From Tetrahymena thermophila SB210 (taxonomy: Eukaryota > Ciliophora > Oligohymenophorea > Hymenostomatida > Tetrahymenidae), in contig NW_002476544.1 in NCBI RefSeq assembly GCF_000189635.1, positions 310,001 through 374,000 of the forward strand: 64,000 nt of DNA, read 5' to 3'. The position numbers and the translations under genes were made by a program. Positions 52,778 through 64,000 of this stretch are shown here, piece by piece (the first letter of the stretch is position 1; the number at the start of each line of letters is the position of its first letter). The notes under the pieces are model-generated. The model was not told the DNA's origin, did no database searches, and saw only the letters and a program-made list of their open reading frames with translations.

Positions 52778-53959
52778 TCAATTTTTATGCTTTTCTAAAT
52801 TTTCTAAATCAGGGATTTCAATTTTTGGGAGTTAATTTTTTTCCATAAGTTAATAATGCTTCATGAAATGAGTACACTTTTCTATTTGCTTGGAATTAGA
52901 GTTTTTGATGCAAGTAATTTTTAGAATGCAAGGTATGCAAGCAAAGAATTTGCATTATCTGCAACGATAAGCATTTTATTTACGCCTTTATACTCTACAT
53001 ATGCAACAAGTTTCATCACAATCTTAGCAAAACAAGTAATTACTTTCTTATTTATCCTATGATTCATTTTTTTTAATTTCTAAGCATGCAAGACAGCGAC
53101 ATTTGCAATATTCCTATCTTTTTTATTGCCTGTCGATTACCAAATTACAATTTTTACACTTCAGAAATTTACAATTTTTACATTGTAAATATTTAGATCT
53201 TTCTACAGGAGTTAAATCGCAAGATTTACATACAGGACATTTATTTTTATTAGTTTCCATTTCTTTTTTTTCCTTACATTACTTACAAATTTAGTTATTA
53301 TAAAAACTGAATGGAGGCTTGCATGTAATATTATAATTTAAAGATCCTAAAAACTCGCTAGAATCGCAGTTTGAGCATTTTATATTTATAATTTACTCTA
53401 AGGAATCTAATACTCTCAATAATTCATTATTAGTTATTTTTGTCATGCAATTTTTAGATAAGCAAGTATCAGCTGAGGTTTTCATAGGATCAATTAGACA
53501 CTCCTTACATAAATAGTGCTTGCATCTATCAACATGCAAAAGTTGACTCACTTCGATTTTTCTCTCACAGCAATTTGTTTAAACAATGCTGTTTGGATTA
53601 TAAAGTCTGTTAAGATGAGAAGATTACTCAAATTAACTAGCTTGACTAAAATAAGATTAATTTTCCTTTATCTATTGCATTTAAAGTGATTATTCTTGCT
53701 ACTATTACGGCTTTTTGAAATTTCTTTATTAGCCCTTAAGAAGAGTCTAGTTGTCTTAATTTTGAAAGGTTTAATTCTGATTTGATATAATTTCATTTGT
53801 AGAAGGTATTTCTTGTTTAGGTAATAAAGTTGTTAATCTTTTTTTTAATTTGTCGTCATAAAGAATATAAATTTCTTCTTCGTTATCAATACTTTTTTCA
53901 ATCAGAATTTTAATGTATGTTTTCCCTTTATTATTCAGGTCAAAGTGCCAGCTTTTCAT
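52778..53959 (-). CDS. Cys-rich RBR/RING-like zinc-binding protein
   Basis: Single-exon frame of 393 residues, ATG at 53959 and TGA ending at 52778. Residues 1-62 are non-Cys and start MKSWHFDLNNKGK; residues 63-128 are Gln-rich. From residue 130 to about 370 there are over thirty Cys in C-x2-C pairs. The first cluster (CCERKIEVSQLLHVDRC-K-H148-x2-C151-x2-C154 ... C166-x4-C171) has the C-x-H-x2-C-x2-C and final C-x4-C spacing of RING1 in RBR ubiquitin ligases. Later clusters (KCPVCKSC, CKNCKFLKCKNCN, CKCRCLAC, CQDCDETCCICR, CRQCKFFACIPC) resemble stacked IBR-type or zinc-ribbon units. A conserved RBR catalytic Cys cannot be identified by eye. An E3 ligase or another zinc-scaffold function is possible. 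The short C-terminal tail is charged. Confidence 0.75.
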
Positions 53960-54430
53960 AATTTAAAACAAAAATTAATTTTTATTTAAAATAAAAAAAA
54001 TTGCTTTTAAAAAATAAGAACTTGTCATATTTTCCTTTAAGCATGCATTTTAAGAATTTATAAAAATATTAAGGCTAAAAATATATTACTTATTTACTTA
54101 TTTATTAATTTTACAATTTTTAAATTTAATCTTCTTCGTTAAAATCTAATTTTTGTGCTTTAAAAGTAATAAATTTTTACATAAGGGAGTTTTATTAAAA
54201 GAAAAGCTATCTGTTGAAAAATTGAATTACTTTTCATAATCATGAGTGACTGACATTTTCATATTAAAATGTTTAAGGATTTTATTTATAGTTAGCATAT
54301 ATTTTCTTAAATTTGTTTAATTAGTCAGCAAATTATCAACATCATTTAGTTTTCTAAAATCTCCTAATATTGTGATTAATAAAATAAATTAATATAGATG
54401 CTAAAAATAAGAAAGATTAAATGAAAATAA
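53960..54430. other. AT-rich spacer
   Basis: About 470 bases between two - strand genes, presumably the promoter of the Cys-rich gene and the 3' flank of its upstream neighbour. No other signal. Confidence 0.5.
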
Positions 54431-55801
54431 TCAATAACCTAAACAGTTAAACTAGTTGTCATTCTTTGAGAAAAAATTTTCAATTAAGAACTAGATATTT
54501 TTTTTGTTTAAAAAGCAACTTTATAGAACAGCCTACTCTAATAAGTTTTAATTTAAGACATCATCACGTTTAGATATAATATTATTATCAATTTTATTAA
54601 TAAAATTATTCACGATGTTAAAAAAGTTATCAAAATGCTTCTTATATTCTTCTTGTTAAATCTTCTACAAAGAGATAGCAGATGAATCAAAATCCTACAA
54701 CTAATTTAAAAAGCTTTGAATCTCTTGAGTTTGCCCATAAAGAATCTTCTCTTCTATACTTGTAATGAAAATGAGATTTTAAAATAACTATTTAGTGTTT
54801 TTTATCTTCTTTTTAAATAAAATATTTTCATCTATAGCCATCTTATTAATATATTGATCCTAGTTTACATACTAAGCCTTATTTTAGTGTAAGTATTCAG
54901 AATAATACAATTGTTCTTCCACTACTAATTGTTATTTTTCCTCTATTGTCATAAATATTTATTATATAAACCATTAAATTTATAAATTTAACTCAAATAT
55001 TTTTAATAATTAATTCTTTCATTTTTAAAAAAATTTAATAATATTTGTAATGAGGGTTGATTATTTATTATATTGCAATATGAATACTTAAAGTATATTA
55101 ATGTATTCAGTTTTTTATGAAATACTTCTTTTGTCTTTTATAAATTTTGGTGCTGAAATAGAATAATAAAATTAAATAGTAATCATCAACATTATATATT
55201 TCTTTATAAATTATATATCAATTAAAATATTACTGTCAGGGTGTTTATTTATATCAAAATGAACTGATTTATTTGACTTTGGAAGATTAAAAGCTAAGTC
55301 ATTAGGATCTAATTTCAAATCGTTTGGGAGCGGCAGTCTCTTTGGTTCTTTTCCTTATATTGTTTTGTTATTAAAGTGCTTAATCCTGATTGTTTTTTTA
55401 ATTCTAGAATCATTTTTTATTATTTCAAAATATTTTTTGTAATCATATTTTTCAGCAAATAATTTATCTGGATAATCTGGGATAACTTCCTCTTCTTCTT
55501 CTTCTGCTTTGTATTAAATATACCTATCACCTTTATCTAATACTTTTTTAGAGCTTGATTAGCTCTTTTATTATTAGTCTCTTACATTATAGTTAATTTT
55601 GAATATAGAATGCGTATTAAAATCATCGTCATCATAAATACCATTTTCTTATTAATTAAACCTTGCGAAAGTAGTATTCTGAGATCTATTGTTCAAGTTT
55701 TGTGATCTAAATATCGTGCTACTATTTTAGTCAGATTAATCTAGAAAACTTATGTTTTAATTACCATTTCTTGAACTATTAAATTAGTTAGAATCTGCCA
55801 T
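54431..55801 (-). CDS. Hypothetical protein, acidic N-half and coiled-coil C-half (two-exon model)
   Basis: Preferred model: exon 1 55801-55234, intron 55233-54943 (phase 1, gtaata...acaatag), exon 2 54942-54431, giving 359 residues ending ...NQFNCLGY. The N-half is Asn/Gln/Ser-rich with an acidic DDDD and a run of six Glu, then a basic helix (KKYFEIIKNDSRIKKTIRIK). The C-half is a long charged helix rich in Gln/Glu/Lys, likely coiled coil. Two separate genes are also possible: 55801-55019 (260 residues) and 54952-54431 (173 residues, MTIEEKQQLVVEEQ...), only 66 bases apart and in the same frame. I favour one gene because 55019-55233 translates to intron-like Ile/Tyr/Phe-rich sequence and the junction restores a smooth helix. 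The family is not recognised. Confidence 0.6.
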
Positions 55802-57290
55802 CTTTTCCTAATTATCAATGTGTCAGACTTTATTTTTTTTAAAATTGATATCTATTTTAAGTTTTAGGTTTATAAATGTCTTCTTTTAATCACTTTCCTT
55901 AATTTTTTAATTTAATAGTGCTAAAAAATAATTTTTAAGCTTAATAACTAAAATAATTTCTTTTAGCTTTCAGACAAAGTTGTTTATAGGCTTTGATATT
56001 AAACAATTTCTTTTTTTTGATCTTATTATTTTCTGATAAGTAAAGATAAATGATAGTTAATAAATTTTAATAAATTTAAGCATTTATTAGAATATAAATG
56101 TGTTTTTGTATCTTTTAATCAGAACAACCAAAAGCTTTTGATTGTGACTGAATAATAATAAAAATAGAATTAAATTAAAGATTATTTGTAAGATATTTTA
56201 TTAAAAAATTATTTTAATTTATATTTATTTTACATAGAATAAAGTATATTCCAAAATTTAATAAAAATAGCAATAAAAAAATAATAAAACCTAATAATAA
56301 AAAAAATGGTAATTTAAATAAATAAATATGCTCTTAAAAATTTAAAATAAGGATAGTAATTAATTCATTTATTTTATTAACATTTCTATAAATATTGATT
56401 AATTACCATCTTAATTGGAAATTTAAGACTATAAATCATTGGTGTAACTGAAAATATTATCATGTAGTTTTTTTAAATTTTTCTTAGAGTTATTATTAGC
56501 AAATTAAGCAGATTGAGGAGTTGAATGAATTTTAAATTGTAACTAGCTCATTTAATCTATTTATGATAAAGTTTATTATAGGTAATTTACTTAATTTAAA
56601 AGAAATAAATATATTTTGTACAATAATAATGTAAACATTGTTTATATTCTTCAAGATTAAGTGATGTTTTAAAATAAAAAATTACGAATTAATAATATGA
56701 AACAATTATTTATTAAGTATTTAAATTTTTAAAGATTGTTTTGTTGAAATAATTATAAATCTTACGTTTTAAATATATTTATCTACTTACAAGTAACAAA
56801 CATATACTTAATAATCACCATTATTATAAAAATGTGTATAAAAAATTAAATATTATATTTTGATATTTATTTATCATGTTATTATTTGAATTTATAGTGA
56901 AATTAACTTTATTTTTTAAAAATATTTTATATTTTTGCTTATTTACTTTGCTTTATTTAAACTTTTTTAGTTTAAAAATTATAGGTTTCTTATAATATAT
57001 TTTATACTGTTTCTCTTGTTGCTGCTTATTTCACTATATTAAGACTTGTAGAGAAGATTCAAGAAATTTAATTGTAGGAAATATTGATTTGGAGTGTGTT
57101 TTAAGATATATATATATATGTATTTAATATTATTTATTATAATGCTTTAGGAGATTTGGATAGGTAGAAAGAAAGAAAAATAGAAGTAGGATATATAATT
57201 GATAAAACAATCAATCAGATTCATAATTTATAAGAATATCAAATTATTTCTAAATTTATAATTAAATATAAATAGCCCTTATTTTTTTGT
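55802..57290. other. Divergent AT-rich promoter region
   Basis: Separates a - strand and a + strand gene, so it holds both promoters. A (TA)n run at about 57105-57119 is the only repeat. No coding-like frame. Confidence 0.5.
57105..57119. repeat. TA dinucleotide microsatellite
   Basis: About seven TA units, some 170 bases upstream of the ATG at 57291. Confidence 0.65.
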
Positions 57291-58466
57291 ATGATATTAA
57301 GGAAATTTGTCTAATAATTAAGCCAAGTACAACTCTTGAATAAGCAAGTGTACCAATTTGGGAGACCATTTAGAATTAAGGTCAATAAATTTACTGGTGG
57401 AGCACTACAACAAAATAAGAAGGAACAGGAGAATGAATAAGATGAGGATATTAATTATCAAGAATTAGAAGATCCCGATTTTGATAAAAATAAACAAAAG
57501 CAAAATAAGTTTAAACATATAGATGAAGATGATTTGAAAGATCTTTAAAATGAAAAATTTGATATATCTTAGTTTGCTGAATCAGCAAATCAAGTTGTGC
57601 TTGATTCTTTTTAAAATCCTGAACATGATCCTTCAAAAGCTAATACAATTAAGAAATTTAAAGATCTAAGTGATGGTGAAGAAGAAGAAGAGGAAAGATC
57701 ATAATTAAAATTGTCAAAAGAAGAAGATAAGCAATTCTCAAAAGAATAAGTTTAGTTTATTAAAGAAACACTAATGTATGAAGGAGAAGATCCATACTTT
57801 GAAAAACTAGTTAATCGTCCTGAAAAAGGAGTAGTTTGGGGTCTTGGTGGTCAACTTCTTAAATAGTAAAAGAGTAAATAAACAATTATTTTTAAGATTT
57901 TAGATAGTTTAACCAATAGAATTAAATTGTTATTTAACCCATTCACAAAAAAATATGTTTTTTATTAATCTTTGCTACATTTAAAATTAAATTTTTAAAT
58001 CAATTAAAATTATTATAAAATAGACTTCTTTGAAAAGGGTAAATATCCCACTCCAGAAGCAGTTATAAGCTTCTTAGAATTAGAATAAGGTAAGGATATT
58101 ATTTGTGTTGACTTAGAAAAAGAGTGCAATAGATATGATCTCCCCAGATTTGGTATTATTCTTTCCTCTTTTTCATGCAGACATAACTACAGGATAGCAT
58201 AAAATCTCCTGAAAGCAATTAGAGAACTAGAAATTCCAGATATGAAAGATAAAAACTTCAAAATAAGTGGTAGAAAAGATGACGAATGGCTTATGGTTGA
58301 TTTTAACGACATTTAAGTACATTGCTTTGTTGAGGAATCAAGAGAAGAAATTGATCTTGAGTGGAAGTGGAAAAATCCTCCCTCTAAAGAAGAAATGGCA
58401 GAGTTTGAAAAAATATAAAACCACAAATCGAGAAAAACATTCTTTGAGCCTTTAGATGATTATTGA
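57291..58466 (+). CDS. Mitochondrial RsfS/Iojap-family (MALSU1-like) protein
   Basis: Two exons, 57291-57873 and 58024-58466, with intron 57874-58023 (phase 1), giving 341 residues. Exon 2 carries the DUF143/RsfS domain: 'TPEAVISFLELEQGKDIICVDL' (family: helix, then a G-x-D-I-x-x-x-D strand), a helix with 'RHNYRIAQNLLKAIRE' (family: ..R.V..IA..V...L), then DDEWLMVDFNDIQVHCFVEESRE, matching the family's W-x-L-x-D-x-G-D-V-x-V-H-x-F-x-x-x-x-R-E signature, followed by an aromatic 'LEWKW' where most members have Y-x-L-E-x-LW. RsfS proteins bind L14 of the large ribosomal subunit and block or delay subunit joining; MALSU1 helps mitoribosome assembly. The first about 30 residues are basic and lack acids (MILRKFVQQLSQVQLLNKQV), as in a mitochondrial presequence. 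A long acidic extension (about residues 45-180, with a run of six Glu) is unusual for the family. Confidence 0.85.
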
Positions 58467-59902
58467 CTTATGCTGCTGCCATCTGTATATAGAAATCAAA
58501 ACAATAAATTAAATTCTCTATTAATAAATAAATAAAATTTACTCATTATATTTAATTTTTATATTAATGTAAAATTATTTTTATTATTCAAAAATTTTTA
58601 ATTTTATAAAAATAATTATTCTATTAAATAAATAAATAAATAAATAAGTAAACAAATAAAACCTTTTAAAAATTTTTGAAAAATATAAAGTCAACTACTG
58701 TTATTCATTCTAGTTTAAGGAGTTCATTTTAAAAAAATTTTTTAAATAAGCATTATTTTCTAAAATAATTTTTTTAATTTCATATTTAAAAATTCACTAA
58801 AATTAGAATGAATAAGGTAATTTAAAAGACAAAAATCATATTAAAAATAATAATTTCATCTTAGATTTGATTCAAAAATATATTTAAATTTTGAAAGCAG
58901 TATTTAATTTAGGTTATTTAAATGTAATAAAATTATTTTTATTTTAAATAACTGTTCTTATATCTTTAACATAAGATTTAAATTTTTTTAAGAAAATAAA
59001 CATTTTTTTAATTAATAATAGCTTATTTGCTTTAATTTATAAAACATTAATTACTATACTACCTATATTTGAATAAAGTTTACTAGAATATATAAATAGA
59101 CTAAACATATTTCATCTTTTTTATTTTAAAATGTTTATCTAAAATAAATGCTAAATTATAAAATACTCTATTTCACATATCATTTAAAAATAAATCAATG
59201 TTTATGTAAGTTAAAATATAATTTGAATATTTTTTGCACATTTATCAATTTTAATTAATTTTTTCTTTCTTTTAAATTTTTTTTTAATTGTATAAATTTT
59301 ATTTACATTTATATGAGGCTCAAATTATTATAAAATTCTAAAGATAAAAACTTGTTGATCTACTTACTTTTTTGTTGCTGAAAAGCATTTTAATATGAAA
59401 AGATTTAATAAAATTTAAAAAACTAAAGATTACCTTAAATTTTTTCATAAAAATATCTAGTAAAATAAAGTTAAGAAATTTAATTACCACTGAAATTAAA
59501 TTTTTATCAGTATTTTGAGTAAGTATGAAGTAATAGATTGACAATAGAATAAAATGTACTACTTTTTGAATTTAGTTTATCTAATTTTATCTATCTATTT
59601 ATATTTAATAAAAATGTATTAAAATCAATCAGTCTACATACATACAAGCATGCATATCTGTTTATAATTTTTTTTGATAATTAATTGAAAATATTAAAGT
59701 AAGTCTAATTAATTATTAAAAGCAGTAACAAGCAATAGCATAAAGCATTCGCTTATCTAATAATAATTTTTAAAAAATACCATTACAAAGAATAAAGAAT
59801 ACTCAGATACCTTGATATTTAAGTTTATTTTTAACTTCTATTACTGAATAAATAAAAAATCAATTCATTTTATTAGCTTATATTTTTCTTATAATTATTT
59901 AA
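58467..59902. other. AT-rich spacer
   Basis: Between two + strand genes. An AAAT microsatellite lies at about 58625-58647. No coding-like frame is seen on either strand. Confidence 0.5.
58625..58647. repeat. AAAT tetranucleotide microsatellite
   Basis: About five to six tandem AAAT units just beyond the RsfS-like gene. Confidence 0.7.
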
Positions 59903-61232
59903 ATGGACTTAAACAAGTTGATTATTATTTTACCTTCCTGCGCTGGCCTCATAACATAATTACTCTACGTATCAAAGTTAACAATACAAAATACTCACAT
60001 TAAAACAAAAGATAAAATTCTTTTGAATGTCTTCGTGAGCAGCATGGTTTTTAATATTGGCCTAATTTTAATGAGTCTAACAAACAGTTAGTGTATAGTA
60101 TCTCAAGCATTAATTACCTTTGGATTTAACTCAGCTATTTTGTTTACTATTTTCTACATTTATACTGAATACTAGAGTCTTAAATCAGCTCACCTATTTT
60201 CAAGCAAACGAAAGACAGCTTGTCTATTCTTGACTATTGCAATTAATGTCTTATGTGTTGGTCTTGGATTTGTGTAAATTGTTTAAAAAAATTAAACTTT
60301 TAAATCAACTTTTACAAATTTTTTAAGACATTTTGTGTCAATTTGCTTAATAAATTTATCTTTAAATTTTTTTGCTTAACTTAGACTCTATTGATTAAGA
60401 TCTAAACAACAAAAATTTAGTTATTGATCAAATAAAAACACTGAAATTAATTAACTAAGTATTGTTGAAAAAGTTCGAGATAAAATCAAAAGATATTCTT
60501 AAGATATTTTTCTCATTTTAAAATTCATTTTAAAAACTTCCCAAAATCCTTTCTTTATCAAATTTAAAAAAGAAACATTTTATTTGAGGCTTAATAAAAT
60601 TTATTAATAAATAAATTATTTAAATTAATTTATTTAAAATAAAATATAGATCGATGTTTTAGATAGGTGATGATTTAAACGATAATTAAGATAAAACTTG
60701 CTTAGAATTAGTTAATTCTTCATTTATTAATAAATAATACGTATTAGTTATTTGCCATTTGATACCATTTACTGTTGCATTTGTTCTAATGACGATTTAA
60801 TTATACAACATATCTGTAAAGCTTCATAGAAAATATTCTGTAATAGTATCCTCAAAAAAAATTCTCTTGCCTACATTCTGTCTCCTTTTTTATTTTGCAA
60901 TGACTATTTAGGTTACCTTATAAATATGTTATCCACAATCTACTACTGAAGAGGATAGTAAGAATTCAAAAAGAGCAGAGATGTGGAGAAAATTCGGACT
61001 CTATGCACTTTCTTTCTATGGAATCTTCTATTCTACTTTTTAAGTATTCTTTAATAGTAAAAAGATAATACCACAAAAGAGATTCTAGAGTTTCTCTTCA
61101 AATGAAGAAGAAGATTTAAGTTTAGAAAAAAGCAAAAAAAGTGTATTGTGTAGGCATTTTTTATCAGATGATGAAATTTTAGCTGGAAAATAAATAAAAT
61201 TAAGTGAAAGTTAATAAAGTAATAAAAGTTGA
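59903..61232 (+). CDS. Seven-transmembrane GPCR-like protein
   Basis: Two exons, 59903-60273 and 60650-61232, with intron 60274-60649 (phase 2), giving 317 residues. Seven hydrophobic segments are visible at about 5-24, 40-60, 64-90, 106-125, 154-176, 195-217 and 239-258. Loops of a GPCR-like layout separate them: a basic first loop (THIKTKDK), a basic second intracellular loop (SSKRK), a long third loop (KLHRKYSVIVSSKK), and a hydrophilic Ser/Glu/Lys-rich C-terminal tail of about 55 residues. Cys64 lies at the start of segment 3 and Cys141 in the loop before segment 5, the positions of the classic GPCR disulfide. The sequon NSS at 146-148 lies in the same loop, consistent with an extracellular face. 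There is no cleavable signal peptide. The class is not determined; ciliate receptors of the cAMP/secretin-like grouping are candidates. Ligand unknown. Confidence 0.75.
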
Positions 61233-61931
61233 TACTTACTTTTAACCTCAAATAAATTAGCACAGAAATAATCTTAAAATATATAATTTAATTAAAAATA
61301 TATTAATAAAAATCTATAAATAGTTAAATAAATAGTTAGATAAACACATATATTAATGATTAATTATTTTAAATTATGAATAATAGATATTTATTAAAAC
61401 ATATTAATTACATTTTAATTCATAAGTATGTACATAAATAAATAAAATTAAATTAGAGGATAATTAATTTGTATTTATTTATTAAAATGATAAGAAAAAA
61501 TATTAAAAATATATTCTAAGATTTCCTCTTCAATAAGCAATGTAGATTTTAGAATAGTAGTATATATTTTAGTATTCTAATTTAAATTAAAAATGCTATG
61601 CAAATAGAAATAAAAATATTCATTTATCATCAAATGCTAATAATTTATTCTTGTAATTAAATTGTTTTTTAATATTAAAATTGAATATTATGTGTTGTTT
61701 TATTGGAAAAACTTTAAAATATATTAATAAAATAATTTTTGATTTTGAATTTAAAAGAAAGAGCTGTTAGTTTTTTTAGTTGATATTTATTTAGAATTCG
61801 TTTATGATGATTTTACTGATTAATTGTTATTTTTTTTTTAAGTTTTAGATAAGTTTTGGTATGTTTGTTTTTAACTTTTTTCAAATTTTATCTTAAAATA
61901 AATTAAAATATCAAGTTAGAATCAACGTAGA
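61233..61931. other. AT-rich spacer
   Basis: About 700 bases between two + strand genes. No gene or recognisable signal beyond general A/T richness. Confidence 0.5.
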
Positions 61932-64000
61932 ATGGAAGGTTTGGATAAAATATAAACAGATTTTTTTGAGGATGACATTAATTATTAAGCTATTTTAAAA
62001 GAAATAGTCAAATAGTTTAATGAAATCATACCAAATGATAAAAATGAAGTTTATTTAGGATACTCCTTCAGAACTAGATAAATCATCATTCAGCTAAAAA
62101 AAATATCTTCTATTGTTTATAAGCCTTATGACTAAGAGTTTAGGGAGATTATAGACACTTAGAGTTTATGCTCTGAATTCATTCATACTTTTAAGGAGTC
62201 TATTTCATAAATTATTTTAGAAGTTCCTGAGCTTGAAAAGATTCTCCAAAGGATAAGGATATTTTCTTTAAAGCGCTCAAGAATTTATCAATTTATAAAT
62301 TACGGAAATAGCATTAGGCAATCATTCATTATGCTTAGAAACCAATGGTAAAATAATTCTAATCAGTAAGAGGGATAGAAAGATTATCAGTTTCATAATA
62401 GTTTCAATTTGAGCTCACTTTTTTAAAGAGAAAATGAAACAAAACATAACATTCATGAAAATAAACAAAAATAATATAAAAAAAACATTTATTAATTTGA
62501 TGATATTTTCTAACTTAATTCTGAATCACTCAAAGATAAAGAAATGAATTAGGATTTTGTTAATACTCTTAATTTTACAGAAAAAGAATTCGCTAAAACT
62601 TAAAAAAGAATTAAAATAGAATAGCTAGCAAAAGATCAAAATTACTAAAAAAAAATTGGATTTCCTTTAATGTTTTTAAGCTATGAAGATGATTTACCTT
62701 GGAATTTATCATAAGTTATTAAAGTTGACTAAGATTTTATAGAATTTATTGGTACTGATTTGCAGAAAAATGAAGAGATTAGCATTTGTTTTTTCATAAA
62801 TAGGAAAAGTGAATTCATGGAGATGATCAACAATCATTATTAGCTGCAAAAAAAGAATATCAAAGGAATAAGAGAACTTTATGATTTTTATTTATACACT
62901 GTGGAAAGTGGTGATACTTTATTTATAGTTACTAAAGAGTTAGTTAGCTGCGATATAATGCATGTAATAAAAGAAAGAGAAAAGAAATTTCAATAATACA
63001 CCAGTTCAGATTTACTCTAAACATTTAAGTTTTTAACAGGCACTCTTATCAGAATTCATAATTAAAATATTTATCTTAAAAATATTTGTTCGTCTAACAT
63101 AGTTTTCTCTTTCAAAGATTGCTGTTGGAAATTCGATAATTTAACAAATTGTGTTTAAATTAATTTAGAGGAGGCCTAGGCAAAGTTAGAGGATTATTCA
63201 TAAGATTTCTTTAACTGGAATTACATTGACTTACACAGTATTTTCAAGCCTGAGCAATATGAGTGCTTTAAAGTTGAAGGATACTTAGGCTACTTGAATA
63301 GTGATTTAAAGCACCTGATTAAATGTTAGCATTCTTAAATTTCATACTATGATTTGTAGGCAGCTGATAGGTATGCGCTAGGAAAGATATTTGAAAAAAT
63401 ACTAGACAAACTTGTTTAACTTATTGAAATTTTAGAAATTAAATCATAGCCAGATGGCTTTGAATCTAAAGCTGTAGATTTCTGGAATAGAGACTCAAAT
63501 GTTATGTTGTGCTAATAAATATCTCAGAATTTGATTTCTTAAGATGGAAAGTTAAATGAAAACCACACAACAGGAAATGTTGTGGCTTCAGAGGATGTTT
63601 AATATGTACCAAAAACCTTTTCAAATAAAAATAAATTTTATTAAGAATTATTCTTGGCTAGAGGATACCAGTTGATTTAAAGTAAAAGGAAAGCAGAACA
63701 GCATTTTAAGAATGCTTTGCAAGAAATTCAACACAAATCTATTGAAGGGAAACTAGAATAAATCCTACTGCTAAGAGAAATTTCTAAATTTTATAGCGAT
63801 TTTTAAATGAATTACTATGAAGCTCTTTAAAAAACAACCGAATCACTTTATCTGTTTAACCAATTGAATACCCCTGGTAGTCTAAAATTAGTTATTTAAC
63901 TAGACTTAAAAAAGTTGCTTTTGCAGCTGGGAAAGTATTAAGAATGCATTTAATTTGTGATTCTCAACAATAATTCAATTGAACACGAAAGCTATTTTAT
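61932..64000 (+). CDS. Pseudokinase-like protein with TPR-like C-terminus (3' end outside window)
   Basis: ATG at 61932 opens a frame that is still open at the window edge (689 codons), with TAA/TAG as Gln and no intron seen. Residues about 1-145 are helical. A low-complexity linker follows. From about 245 to 520 it looks like a degenerate protein kinase fold: a hinge-like 'LYTVESGDTLFIVTKEL' near 315, then 'LTGTLIRIHNQNIYLKNI' near 370 where active kinases have the H-x-D-I-K-x-x-N loop, and 'KDCCWKFDNL' in place of DFG. The catalytic Asp and Lys and the glycine loop are not recognisable, so catalysis is unlikely. From about residue 580 amphipathic helix pairs with TPR-like spacing appear (KAEQHFKNALQEIQHKS, KYQECIQFVI). 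Kinase plus TPR proteins are common in ciliates. Role unknown. Confidence 0.7.

Noticed and set aside
58267..58455. 62-codon plus-strand frame overlapping the RsfS-like gene
   Set aside because: Out-of-frame shadow of exon 2, whose real frame carries the RsfS signature.
59338..59544. 68-codon minus-strand frame in an AT-rich spacer
   Set aside because: Phe/Lys/Ile composition typical of chance frames; no partner exon or motif.

Overview
The window reads as macronuclear DNA of a Tetrahymena-like oligohymenophorean ciliate. It is extremely AT-rich. All long reading frames are open only if TAA and TAG are glutamine and TGA is the sole stop. Genes are separated by very AT-rich spacers and broken by short GT...AG introns, about 50 to 500 bases. 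Under the standard code the same genes shatter into fragments of 60 to 140 codons. No tRNA, rRNA, telomere repeat, transposon or CRISPR array was recognised.

Region A (1-35565) holds two giant tandem paralogues on the + strand. Copy 1 runs off the left edge and ends at 18345; 5820 residues are visible in 12 exon pieces. Copy 2 (20038-35565) is complete, with 14 exons, 4564 residues and a signal peptide. Both are Ser/Thr/Asn/Gln-rich, apparently secreted proteins built of many degenerate beta-rich modules with Cys pairs and an 'NP' motif at the strand end. Their C-terminal halves (about 11.0-18.3 kb and 27.6-35.6 kb) align end to end, share five intron positions with phase, and end in an 86-base last exon. 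I do not recognise the family.

Region B (35.9-48.2 kb) carries ordinary cellular genes: a WD/beta-propeller-like protein (+), a Ser/Thr kinase with HLD in place of HRD (-), a RING1/PRC1-like RING E3 with a ubiquitin-like C-terminus (-), and a WDR54-like propeller (-). A gene-free AT-rich tract of about 4.2 kb lies at 40343-44590.

Region C (49.7-64 kb) carries a Gln/Asn/Ser-rich hypothetical protein (+), a Cys-rich RBR/RING-like zinc protein (-), a coiled-coil/acidic hypothetical that is probably one two-exon gene (-), a mitochondrial RsfS/Iojap (MALSU1-like) protein (+), a seven-transmembrane GPCR-like protein (+), and a degenerate-kinase-like protein with a helical TPR-like C-terminus that runs off the right edge (+).

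The genes do not form operons. Apart from the giant pair they show no obvious functional link. All exon models were built by eye: each spliced model closes in frame on a TGA with lengths divisible by three, which is good internal support, but no cDNA was available.
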